Assembly (NCBI RefSeq): GCF_039555325.1
Contig: NZ_CP154608.1
Location: forward strand, 1,240,001-1,304,000
From: Sphingomicrobium sp. XHP0239
Lineage (GTDB): Bacteria > Pseudomonadota > Alphaproteobacteria > Sphingomonadales > Sphingomonadaceae
DNA length: 64,000 bases
Reading direction: 5' to 3'
A program made the position numbers and the translations under genes. The notes beneath the pieces are model-generated. The model saw nothing but the letters and a program-made list of their open reading frames with translations. It had not been told where the DNA came from and searched no databases. The first letter of the stretch is position 1. The number at the start of each line of letters is the position of its first letter. Of the stretch, positions 26,564 through 34,290 are shown one piece after another.

Positions 26564-27171
26564 TGGCCCGGAAAATGAAAGCGCCGCCAGGATTGGACTA
26601 CGATCCCGTAGTGGGCGCGCACCCCAATCTGTCGTTCGGAGTCGCAAAAGCCGAAGGCACGAATGGCCTCAACGCCACGAGGTTTGTCGCGAAGCGCCTC
26701 TTCCCGGTGTCGGCACCAAAAGACTGGGCAGCACCGTGGCCCTTGCCTTCATGCTATCGGCATGACGTCCTGCTGCCGGTTGGGGCGAGTGACGATTTTG
26801 ATACGGCGCGGCGCCTCGTCGAAGCCTACGACGACCAGAGCTTCGGGGAGGTCAAGGATCTCGCCATCATCGTGACCTTGCGGTTCCCGGAAGTCGACGA
26901 GCCAGGCGATCCCATCCAACTTCATAGCGCATGGGAGACAGGACGCGCATTCGGGATGACACTCGTGAGAACATATGGCGCACCGGCGATTGCTGTTATG
27001 CACGTGCCGGCTCGGGCCTCGCGCCCGGGCGTACCTCATGTTCACCTCATGTTGCTCGCACGGCAACTCCTGCCGTCAGGCTTCGGGAAGTTCCTTCGAT
27101 CTCTCCTTGCCGATGAAGGAAGGGACTTGGTCGATAGCCATTGGTCGGAACAACTGAACCAATCGACTTGA
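26563..27171 (+). CDS. HxH-motif protein resembling a stand-alone MobA/MobL core
   Basis: A 202-residue protein. Near residue 158 it has PAIAVMHVPARASRPGVPHV followed by HLMLLARQL. The order 'hydrophobic-strand, H, short loop, HxH, hydrophobic-strand, R' is that of the relaxase metal site, and KDLAIIVTLRFPEVDEPGDP resembles the preceding strand of MobA/MobL proteins. There is no long helical tail. Either it is a minimal relaxase or relaxase-derived accessory protein, or the resemblance is coincidental. It is coupled to the gene before it. Confidence 0.6.
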   Translation: MARKMKAPPGLDYDPVVGAHPNLSFGVAKAEGTNGLNATRFVAKRLFPVSAPKDWAAPWPLPSCYRHDVLLPVGASDDFDTARRLVEAYDDQSFGEVKDLAIIVTLRFPEVDEPGDPIQLHSAWETGRAFGMTLVRTYGAPAIAVMHVPARASRPGVPHVHLMLLARQLLPSGFGKFLRSLLADEGRDLVDSHWSEQLNQST

Positions 27172-27289
27172 CGAAGCTATCAAGTCTAGGTCGTGGCGTA
27201 GCGCGCGAAATTCGCACCATTCCAAGAGGTTGAACCCTTTCGGGGATAGGTTGGAATTTGGTCTCCCCGATTCGTGCGACAAAGTCAGC

Positions 27290-27448
27290 ATGAACAATCG
27301 GGACGGAGAAACGAAAGGAGATTGTGGCGGCCGGTGCGTGGTCGACCTGCTTCCCGAAAGCTTTGCCTGCAGCGACGCTGAATTAGAGCTCGTCGACAAA
27401 CTTCTGGGAGGAGAATTGCATGAACTGTTCGAGAGGAAAAGAGAATGA
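27290..27448 (+). CDS. Small protein of 52 residues coupled to the serine recombinase
   Basis: It starts MNNRDGETKGDCGGRCVVDL, continues LPESFACSDAELELVDKLLG and ends ELFERKRE. It contains three cysteines and an acidic helix. Its stop overlaps the recombinase ATG by four bases (ATGA), which is the main reason to believe it. It could be a recombination directionality factor, but nothing in the sequence proves that. Confidence 0.5.
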   Translation: MNNRDGETKGDCGGRCVVDLLPESFACSDAELELVDKLLGGELHELFERKRE

Positions 27449-29085
27449 GTGGTGATGCCCGGCCGAGAGTCTGCGTCTACGCGCGCGTATCGACGGGACG
27501 ACAGGCCACGAACGACCTGTCGATCCCGGATCAGATCGCGCGCGCGGAAAAGTGGTGTGAGGCGAACAATGCCGAACTCGTAGCAACGAGGATCGATGCG
27601 GGTGCGTCGGCGACCGACGACAATCGTCCCGAATTCCAGCGGATGATCGACGCGGCTACGTCCGATGACAAGCCCTACGATATCATTGTCGTGCATTCGC
27701 TGTCGCGGATATTTCGCAACGCCGTTCACTTCATGCAGTATCGAGCGCAGCTTCGCCGCGCGAAGGTAAGGATCGTCTCGATCACGCAGGAGTTTGGCGA
27801 TGACGAAGCGTCGGATCTCGCGATGGGGATGCTCGCTCTGTTTGACGAATATCAGTCGGGCGAGACGGCCAAGCATACGCAACGGGCAATGCAAAAAAAT
27901 GCCGAACTGGGCTTCTGGAACGGTCAGACGCCGCCGCTTGGTTACCGAACCTATGAGGCGGAGAAGCGGGGCAGCAAGATCAAGAAGAAGCTTGAGTTGT
28001 TCGACGATGAGGCATTCGTGGTGCGGAAGATCTTCAGCCTCTATCTCAACGGACCGCCGGGCGAACTCCCGCTGGGCATCACGCGTCTCGCTGGGTGGCT
28101 CAATAAGAATGGCTACAAGAATCGCGGCAAGAAATTTCACGTTTCCAACGTGCAGAAGATTCTTCGCAATACGGCCTATGTCGGCGTCGCCTTCTACAAC
28201 AAGCGAGATACCAAGCTGGGCGTGACACGACCGGAGGAAGAATGGATTCCGATCCCGGTTCCACCGATCGTATCGGAAGAAGACTTCCAAGCGGTCCAAG
28301 CGCGCTTGGTCCAAAAACGACCGACAATGACCCCAGCTCGGGTCACAACGACCAGCAATCTTCTGATCGGACTTGCGAAGTGCGGGTGTGACGGCGACGG
28401 CTGTGGCGGTGGCATGACCTTATCGACCGGCAAAGGTGGTCGGTATCGATATTACGCCTGTTCAAACAAAGCCCGCGCTGGCCAAACGGCATGCAAAGGC
28501 AACCGCATAACGATGACCAAACTGGATGAGGCGGTTCTCGACGCGATCGAGGCTCGACTTCTCGATCCAGAACGCTTGAAGGCCCTTCTGGCGGGATGGC
28601 TCGACCATTCCGATCAAGCCATCTCCGAACGACGCGAATCCTTGAAGTCGCTGCGCGGTCGCAAAACCCACCTCGAAGCTGGCCTCGAGCGGTTGCTCGA
28701 TCTTGTGGCTGACGGTCATTTTTCATCAAGCGACGCCATTTTCTCGAAGAAGCATGGCGATCTCTCGTCCCAACTCGCTCAAGTGAAGACAGACATCGTG
28801 TTGCTGGAAAGGCAACTGGCCAGTTCGGACCGAAGGATCACTCGTGAACGGATTGAGCAATTCGCCGAGCTGCTTCGGGACAAGTTGCGTGGTGACGACC
28901 CTGCTATGCGACAAGCCTATGCAAGAATGATCGTCGAACGCGTCGAAGTGGGCTCGGACATCATAAGGATTACAGGAGGCACGAACGATATCGCCCGTGG
29001 CGTTGGTCGGGTGGGCACCATGCAAAAAGGCACAGTACCCACCTTCGAACGTAAATGGCGCACCCGACAGGATTCGAACCTGTGA
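27445..29085 (+). CDS. Large serine recombinase (site-specific integrase)
   Basis: A 546-residue protein. The resolvase domain begins RVCVYARVSTGRQATNDLSI with the catalytic Ser16, continues VVHSLSRIFRNAVHFM, and is followed by the recombinase domain (GFWNGQTPPLGYRTYEAEK, HVSNVQKILRNTAYVGV). A zinc ribbon with GLAKCGCDGDGCGGGMTL and YYACSNKARAGQTACKG is near residues 310-355, and a coiled coil occupies residues 390-490. This is the full domain set of large serine integrases. AGAGG lies seven bases before the ATG. The last residues (WRTRQDSNL) are encoded by the complement of a tRNA 3' fragment, so the gene end overlaps an attachment-like sequence. Confidence 0.92.
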   Translation: MSGDARPRVCVYARVSTGRQATNDLSIPDQIARAEKWCEANNAELVATRIDAGASATDDNRPEFQRMIDAATSDDKPYDIIVVHSLSRIFRNAVHFMQYRAQLRRAKVRIVSITQEFGDDEASDLAMGMLALFDEYQSGETAKHTQRAMQKNAELGFWNGQTPPLGYRTYEAEKRGSKIKKKLELFDDEAFVVRKIFSLYLNGPPGELPLGITRLAGWLNKNGYKNRGKKFHVSNVQKILRNTAYVGVAFYNKRDTKLGVTRPEEEWIPIPVPPIVSEEDFQAVQARLVQKRPTMTPARVTTTSNLLIGLAKCGCDGDGCGGGMTLSTGKGGRYRYYACSNKARAGQTACKGNRITMTKLDEAVLDAIEARLLDPERLKALLAGWLDHSDQAISERRESLKSLRGRKTHLEAGLERLLDLVADGHFSSSDAIFSKKHGDLSSQLAQVKTDIVLLERQLASSDRRITRERIEQFAELLRDKLRGDDPAMRQAYARMIVERVEVGSDIIRITGGTNDIARGVGRVGTMQKGTVPTFERKWRTRQDSNL

Positions 29086-29105
29086 CCTCTGCCTTCGGAG
29101 GGCAG
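29056..29105 (-). other. 3' half of tRNA-Arg(CCG): attachment-site remnant
   Basis: The minus strand reads the anticodon arm (CTGCC-CTCCGAA-GGCAG, anticodon CCG), the variable region, the T arm with GGTTCGAATCC, the acceptor 3' strand and an encoded CCA. The 5' half (D arm, acceptor 5' strand) is absent: the sequence to the right is unrelated. This is what a tyrosine-integrase element leaves at its distal end after inserting into a tRNA gene. The integrase gene begins 114 bases to the right. Confidence 0.8.
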
Positions 29106-29219
29106 AGGTCTGGGCAATCCTGAGGCAAGAATCCTCCTAAACCCATGTTTTAAAGTCTAAGCTTGTCCTAGTGTGTCCCTAGTTGTATTCCATACTCATT
29201 ACATACAGATTGGACGGCA

Positions 29220-30377
29220 ATGACAGACCTGAGCAGAGTTGGTGACCGGAATAGGCTGAAGGCCGAGCGCGAGCCGCATTGGCAGCGGTTGCGAGCAGGG
29301 TGCTTTATCGGTTTTCGGCCTTCCAAACGTGGAGGCAAAGGCACATGGATTGCGCGGATATATGACGACGACAAGGGCCGTTATCAGGTCAAATCACTGG
29401 GGGACTACGGAACGCTTCTTGGGAATGAGATGTTTGCCGCCGCCAAAAGAGACACTGAGGTTCTCGCTGATCTCGTCGAAAGTGGCGGCAACGTAAAAAT
29501 CAAGTTTGAAACCGTAGCGGATGTCTGCGGCGAATATGCCAAGACGAGGCCCGATGCGGCTGGCCGTTTCAGGCGGCACATCTACAGCGATCCTATCGCT
29601 AAGATAAAGCTGGGAAAGCTTCGCCGTCGCCATCTGCAAGACTGGCGGAAGCGCTTGGAAGCCAAGCCCGCATTGGTTTCTCGTCGTAAGAGTGGGGAAA
29701 ACATCTACCGGGAGCGCGCAGCCTCTTCCGTTAATCGCGATATGGCTGCCGTTCGTGCGGCTCTAGCGACAGTTTTGTCTCCTGGAGACCCTAAAACAGA
29801 TGCAGCTTGGCAAGAAGCATTGAAACCTACTCCCGGTGCTGATGGTCGTCGAACGCTCTACCTTGATCATTCTGAGCGCAAAAAGCTTCTTGAAAACCTC
29901 GACAAGGAAGCCGCGCCCTTCTTTCGCGCTTTATGCTTATTGCCGCTTCGGCCTGGAGCCTTGGCATCATTGCGTGTCCGCAATTTTGAAAAGCGGACAA
30001 GCGAACTGACCATTGGCAAGGACAAGAAAGGCAAACCGCGACGGATCAAGATACCGTCAGACGCCGCGAAACTTATGGAAGAACAAGTTCAGAACAAGAT
30101 GCTCAATGCACCTTTGTTCATGCGAGCCAATGGCAAACAGTGGGACAAGAATACTTGGAAAGTACCAATCAAGGCAGCTGCAAAAAAAGCAGGCCTTAGC
30201 AATGAAACTACAGCGTATTCGCTCCGACATAGCACGATTACGGATCTCGTAACGGCCGGCTTGCCGCTCCTCACCATTGCGCAGATTTCGGGAACGTCTG
30301 CCGAAATGATCGAAAAACACTACGGTCACTTAATCAGCGAAGCAGCATTAAAGGCTTTGGCCACATTGGCCCTTTGA
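29220..30377 (+). CDS. Tyrosine-type site-specific integrase
   Basis: A 385-residue phage-type integrase. The catalytic domain shows the Arg of LLPLRPGALASLRVRNF near residue 243, the HxxR box as YSLRHSTITDL near residue 335, and the nucleophile in EMIEKHYGHLISE near residue 366. A SAM-like core-binding domain precedes it (KTRPDAAGRFRRHIY, then LRRRHLQDWRKRLEAKPAL). It sits next to a tRNA-Arg 3' fragment, the expected attachment site, and reads inward into the mobilization genes. It would insert and excise the element. Confidence 0.92.
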   Translation: MTDLSRVGDRNRLKAEREPHWQRLRAGCFIGFRPSKRGGKGTWIARIYDDDKGRYQVKSLGDYGTLLGNEMFAAAKRDTEVLADLVESGGNVKIKFETVADVCGEYAKTRPDAAGRFRRHIYSDPIAKIKLGKLRRRHLQDWRKRLEAKPALVSRRKSGENIYRERAASSVNRDMAAVRAALATVLSPGDPKTDAAWQEALKPTPGADGRRTLYLDHSERKKLLENLDKEAAPFFRALCLLPLRPGALASLRVRNFEKRTSELTIGKDKKGKPRRIKIPSDAAKLMEEQVQNKMLNAPLFMRANGKQWDKNTWKVPIKAAAKKAGLSNETTAYSLRHSTITDLVTAGLPLLTIAQISGTSAEMIEKHYGHLISEAALKALATLAL

Positions 30378-30500
30378 ATGAGTTGCGACCGAGTGCCCGA
30401 GATTAGTGAAACGGGTCAGCGTTTATAAGCATCACACTTCATGCCGCGACGTTTCGAGGCCCTCGAAGTAGCGGTCACTAAATCCTAATGGTTGGGGTGC

Positions 30501-30531
30501 ACGGGCGGCGTCCGGGAAGCTGGGCGCCCGT
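30501..30531. terminator. Hairpin after the integrase gene
   Basis: Arms ACGGGCG (30501-30507) and CGCCCGT (30525-30531) pair. A weak TCTTC follows on the + strand. It may end the integrase transcript; the lack of a proper T-run keeps confidence low. Confidence 0.35.
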
Positions 30532-30561
30532 CTTCGGCTCAGGAACCATAAAGGAAAATCA

Positions 30562-31254
30562 TTGAATTCTCAGATTAAAGCCGAGCCGGCCAGCGAGCTG
30601 GAACCATCGAGGAAGCTCTTTTCTAGAGCAGCTTGCGAAGCGCTAGATCGCGTTGCCAGGTGGGGCCAACCGGAGACTTTCGAGCCACTGGATGCCGATG
30701 CGCTGTATCGCCTCCAGAACAGACTGGATTCGATCGCATCACTTTACGAGGCTCAAAAGTCCGTATCTACGATCGCGACCTCGTCACAACGATTGGACCA
30801 CTACTGCAAAGTTCGGTCGAACGCACTTCGGCTATTGAACTGTTTTGACTTGAACGCAGGCAGCAGGGTTCGCGATCTCAACATCGGTCACCTCTCTATC
30901 GGGGGCGTTTTCGAGTCAGACAATCTTGACTCAAATGAAACACTCAGATCGCTTTTGAAGCTGGTGAAGGAATGCGATCGCCTAATCAGCCTTGAAGACG
31001 GTGGCGAAGAACGGGGACGCAAGCCTTCGGTAAACCTCCAACTCCTCTTCGCTCGGCTTGGCAACCTTTATGAGGAGACTTGGGTCGGTGGAAATGTGGG
31101 CATTAGCGTTGATGATGCTGGTAGAGGCGGCCCTGCAGTCCGCTTTATGAGAGACGCAGCATTTCCTATTGTTGGCCGAAAGTTGGGCGCCAACACAATC
31201 GCAGGTGCGTACAGAGAATCGAAACGCATCCCCTCTGATTTTATCATATTCTGA
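30562..31254 (+). CDS. Uncharacterised 230-residue protein of the integrative element
   Basis: It is helical and soluble, with segments RAACEALDRVARWGQPETFE and LYRLQNRLDSIASLYEAQKS. A more beta-like end follows (GNVGISVDDAGRGGPAVRFM). No family is recognised. The start is a TTG with AAGGA six bases before it; no ATG occurs early in the frame. It lies alone between the integrase and the excisionase-like gene. Confidence 0.65.
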   Translation: MNSQIKAEPASELEPSRKLFSRAACEALDRVARWGQPETFEPLDADALYRLQNRLDSIASLYEAQKSVSTIATSSQRLDHYCKVRSNALRLLNCFDLNAGSRVRDLNIGHLSIGGVFESDNLDSNETLRSLLKLVKECDRLISLEDGGEERGRKPSVNLQLLFARLGNLYEETWVGGNVGISVDDAGRGGPAVRFMRDAAFPIVGRKLGANTIAGAYRESKRIPSDFIIF

Positions 31255-31536
31255 CGCTTCAATCTGGATAGGTCGCCCACGAGCCAAAGCTACCGGGCGA
31301 CCTAACTCCATAGCCACTCGTCTTGGCAAGCCATCGGATTTCGAAGGGTGCACGATTATGAACCCCGGCATGAACGCAGCGCCTCAATCTCCCCGGATTG
31401 ATTATTGCCGAGTGGTCAGATTTCGGTCTCCCATGAAGACTGTGTAGGAAATGCCGAAAAATTCCTGAATTCTTGCACTCTAGGCCATTGGCCGACGCAG
31501 GTACGTTTGTCCGCATCCACAAAGAAGGAAACGGAC

Positions 31537-31779
31537 ATGAAATACCCAATCAAGAACCCAGACCCGAACGGAAACGGATCTGAGCCATTTGCCTACACCG
31601 TCGAGGAAGCGGCCCGTATTGCCTGCCTTTCGAGATCGACGCTCTACCTCGCCTTGCAGGACGGAACTCTCGTCGGCCGGAAGGCTGGTCGTCGGACGCT
31701 CATTCGCCCGGACGATCTTTGGGTATTCGTGAAGAACCTGCCTCTTTTCGGCGGCGACCAATCCGACGGGGGCGAATGA
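31537..31779 (+). CDS. Excisionase-like helix-turn-helix DNA-binding protein
   Basis: An 80-residue protein with a MerR-type HTH_17 domain: FAYTVEEAARIACLSRSTLY, then ALQDGTLVGRKAGRRTLIRP and DDLWVFVKNLP. This is the standard 'helix-turn-helix with wing' of excisionases and mobilization regulators. AAGGAAAC lies 5 bases before the ATG. In this setting it would bend the attachment site for excision or control the operon that follows. Confidence 0.85.
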   Translation: MKYPIKNPDPNGNGSEPFAYTVEEAARIACLSRSTLYLALQDGTLVGRKAGRRTLIRPDDLWVFVKNLPLFGGDQSDGGE

Positions 31780-31780
31780 T

Positions 31781-32188
31781 ATGCGCAAGTCCGTCAGCAA
31801 GGTGTGTCAGGCAAAAGATACGCGCGGTGCGGCTGAGGCGATTGTAAATCGCGCCAATGCAATCAAAAAAGTCCCGGCCAAGGTGCGGGCTCTCGAAATT
31901 GCCAGGATCGTACTCAAAGGGGCGCCCCATTTCAGCTCATCTGAACTCGATGATGCGGAGATCCAGAGCATTCTTGAGAGCGAAGATATCGGCCTTGCCA
32001 CCTTCAAGAAGGGGCTTAGCGACGCTCGCAAGGAACTGGCGAAAAAGCCGAAGCCATCGTCGCCACGGAGCGCGCGCGCAGCCAAGGAACCTTCACCCGC
32101 CTCTCGGCCAGCGAAGCCCTACCCGCCCCGCACTCCTCCCGAAGGCGAACCAGCCTACGTCGAAAATGTAGACTCCAAGCTTCTTTGA
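31781..32188 (+). CDS. Uncharacterised 135-residue protein
   Basis: The first 85 residues are helical (GAAEAIVNRANAIKKVPAKV, then IQSILESEDIGLATFKKGLS). The C-terminus is a basic, proline-rich tail (KPSSPRSARAAKEPSPASRP). It starts one base after the stop of the excisionase-like gene, so they are cotranscribed. No family is recognised; the charged tail suggests contact with DNA or a partner protein. Confidence 0.65.
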   Translation: MRKSVSKVCQAKDTRGAAEAIVNRANAIKKVPAKVRALEIARIVLKGAPHFSSSELDDAEIQSILESEDIGLATFKKGLSDARKELAKKPKPSSPRSARAAKEPSPASRPAKPYPPRTPPEGEPAYVENVDSKLL

Positions 32189-32236
32189 TGCGGCCGGCAT
32201 CGCGCCAACGCGCGAGCATGAGCAAAGGTAAATCTA

Positions 32237-33004
32237 ATGCAAATTAAATCTCAAGGATGCGGGGTCAATTCTCCGCCGGAACTTCCCACGCCTGCCCTCC
32301 CGATCCACCGCCCCTTTCCCGTGCTGACGTTCGAGGGTACGAAGGGCGGCATATCGAAGAGCTTTACGGCGAATTCTTTCGCAGCCGCTCTTGAGCGCCG
32401 AGCCATAGGGTGGGCGGGCTTCGATGGCGATTTCGACAACGCCCACCTCGCCCGGTTCAATGCTGACGCCGATGTCACGAGGTTCCACTCTAACGCCGAA
32501 ATTGGCTGGGACCGGTTGTTCGAAGCGATTTTGGACGTCGATCCAGCTAAGGCAGTACTTCTTGACCTGCCGTCTCAGGTTGGAGAGGTTTTCCAAAGGG
32601 AGTTACCGCGGCTGGAGGCAACCCTGCGCTACGTTGAACGACCGCACCTGCGGCTGTGGGTTTGTGCGCCGGGATATGACAGCGTCAACTTGCTGCGGGG
32701 CTATGGCCGGCAAGTCAGCTTCGACCGCAGTTTTGCAGTATTGAGCCTTCGCAAAGCAAAGCGCGAGGACTTCAGCCTGTGGGATAATAGCAAGACGCGC
32801 AGGGATTTCCTGGATGGTGGCGGGCAGGAAATTGTCCTTCCCAACATGCCTGATGGCCTCCGCAAGGTGATTGATGAAAAAGGGCTCTCTCTCAATTCTG
32901 CAGCTGCGCAACTGTGGCAGTATCCTTGGCTCGTCGAAGATCTTGAGGCTTTTCTCGCGCAAATCGATGAGACGTTCGCTCCAGTTATCCGGAGGTTCGC
33001 ATGA
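32237..33004 (+). CDS. ParA/MinD-like ATPase of the mobilization operon
   Basis: A 255-residue P-loop protein. The nucleotide-binding loop is FEGTKGGISKSFTANSFAAA: the deviant Walker A of ParA-type proteins (KGGxxKS) with Ile in place of the usual Thr/Val/Cys and Ser in place of Gly. AGFDGDFDNAHLARF is the switch region and KAVLLDLPSQVGEVF the Walker B strand with Asp. Such ATPases accompany mobilization genes (VirC1 or MobD/TraL-like) and help recruit the relaxosome. AAAGGTAA precedes the ATG. The next gene overlaps by four bases. Confidence 0.8.
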   Translation: MQIKSQGCGVNSPPELPTPALPIHRPFPVLTFEGTKGGISKSFTANSFAAALERRAIGWAGFDGDFDNAHLARFNADADVTRFHSNAEIGWDRLFEAILDVDPAKAVLLDLPSQVGEVFQRELPRLEATLRYVERPHLRLWVCAPGYDSVNLLRGYGRQVSFDRSFAVLSLRKAKREDFSLWDNSKTRRDFLDGGGQEIVLPNMPDGLRKVIDEKGLSLNSAAAQLWQYPWLVEDLEAFLAQIDETFAPVIRRFA

Positions 33005-33675
33005 GCGTCACCAGTCTGAACATCCACGAGCGCTTCAAAGCTCTGAGTGGTCGTGAGATGACCGCCGATGAGAATTCTCAGTTGCGCGACATACTAGCAC
33101 AGGCTCCAGATGGCATGGCGCAAAGCCCATCCTTCATTTTTCGTCTGCTCGTCGATTTGTTGGCGGTCAACAGACTGGATAATACAATCCAGGGTGCGCG
33201 CAAGACAATCAATGATTCCGTCGAAATCGATTCTGGTCCAGCACTCGATAGGCTCCTGCAGAAGGCCATCAAGAAGGTGCACGAATCGTCGCCCTCTACC
33301 CAACAGGCATATTACAAGGCCTGTTTGTCAGGCGCAGCCATCTTTCTCACTGCGTTCGCATTTGCGTGGATCGGTCTCCTTATCTTCCACGCTACAGGCG
33401 TTGTTCGGCCGCTGTGGTTCTCAGAGGAATCTTTCGCGAAAATTCATTTCGCTGAAGAGGTCGAACAGGCCGTGGGCGGCAGCGTGGACTGGAGTCGTCG
33501 CCAAGCCCCCTTGGACGAGTCGCTCGTCGCTGTCGTAAATTTCGCCAGCGCGCGAGGCACAAACGCGGACCCCTATCACCTGCTTAGGCTCTACGAGTCA
33601 TGCAAGTATCCTGGGCAGGAGTCGTATCGGTCCCGTGGCGAACTTATGTGCCGGTACGATGCGATGAGCGATTAG
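33001..33675 (+). CDS. Membrane protein of the mobilization operon, 224 residues
   Basis: It has an amphipathic N-terminal half (HERFKALSGREMTADENSQL, RLLVDLLAVNRLDNTIQG) and one clear transmembrane helix (SGAAIFLTAFAFAWIGLLIF, about residues 109-130). A periplasmic-side tail with two cysteines follows. Its ATG overlaps the stop of the ParA-like gene (ATGA). TraM/MobE-like proteins of mobilizable elements have this layout, but no family is certain. It may anchor the ParA-like protein at the membrane. Confidence 0.65.
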   Translation: MSVTSLNIHERFKALSGREMTADENSQLRDILAQAPDGMAQSPSFIFRLLVDLLAVNRLDNTIQGARKTINDSVEIDSGPALDRLLQKAIKKVHESSPSTQQAYYKACLSGAAIFLTAFAFAWIGLLIFHATGVVRPLWFSEESFAKIHFAEEVEQAVGGSVDWSRRQAPLDESLVAVVNFASARGTNADPYHLLRLYESCKYPGQESYRSRGELMCRYDAMSD

Positions 33676-34011
33676 TATCCGATATGCGGATTTCTGCATT
33701 CTTCGGATACCCAACGAGTGAATCATTCTGGCTCGCCTCGTTCTCGCAAACGCGCTCAAGAACGGTTCTCGATGCGGTCAGCATTTTCATGCAGCGAGGA
33801 TAAGGCAATCTCGCTTTATCCTAGAATTTGCTGAGCCCAGTCTCCCGGGCTCTTCCAAGAAATCTCAAACGCGAGCCGACAGGGCCCGCGGAAGTCTCAA
33901 CAAAGGCGTCCTCCTTTCCCAATCAGGGAGGAAAATTCAAGGCAGGTTGGAACGTGTTTACACGTTCAGATCTGTGCTCGGCGGGCGCCTTCTCGCACAG
34001 GGAAATTTAGA
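33676..34011. other. Non-coding region with inverted repeats, oriT candidate
   Basis: Between the membrane-protein gene and the MobC-like gene there is no gene. It holds AGGATAA (33798-33804) paired with TTATCCT (33817-33823), with an overlapping alternative stem AGCGAG/CTCGCT. It also holds GAACGTG-TTTA-CACGTTC (33950-33967), a perfect 7-bp inverted repeat 45 bases before the MobC-like start. This is the usual position of oriT in mobC-relaxase modules. Confidence 0.5.
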
Positions 34012-34290
34012 ATGACAAAGACAGTATCGTTGCGCCTGAAGCCGCACCAGATCGAGGAAATCAAGGTTGCAGCATTGGCTGCCAACCTTCCTGTTGCTAC
34101 ATATCTATACAGGCGAGTCACTGACACGCCGATCCTGTCGACGCCAGCGCTGGCGGCATTGGCGAAGCTCGTCGGTCTGTTACACAAACTTGAGATCAAT
34201 GGGCGCTGCGATCTGCATGCTCTGGACGAACTTCGCGCATTGGTTCGCGAGCTTTCCCAAACGCCAATCGGGCCGGATGCCTCCAAATGA
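34012..34290 (+). CDS. MobC-like relaxosome accessory protein
   Basis: A 92-residue protein. The start TKTVSLRLKPHQIEEIKVAA is a ribbon-helix-helix strand-helix unit, and YLYRRVTDTPILSTPALAAL with KLVGLLHKLEINGRCDLHAL follows, as in MobC/TraJ-type DNA-binding proteins. It would bind oriT and help the relaxase open the strands. AGGGA precedes the ATG; its stop overlaps the relaxase ATG by four bases. Confidence 0.7.
   Translation: MTKTVSLRLKPHQIEEIKVAALAANLPVATYLYRRVTDTPILSTPALAALAKLVGLLHKLEINGRCDLHALDELRALVRELSQTPIGPDASK

Noticed and set aside
27076..28314. Minus-strand frame opposite the serine recombinase
   Set aside because: The recombinase domains are complete on the + strand; the opposite frame matches nothing.
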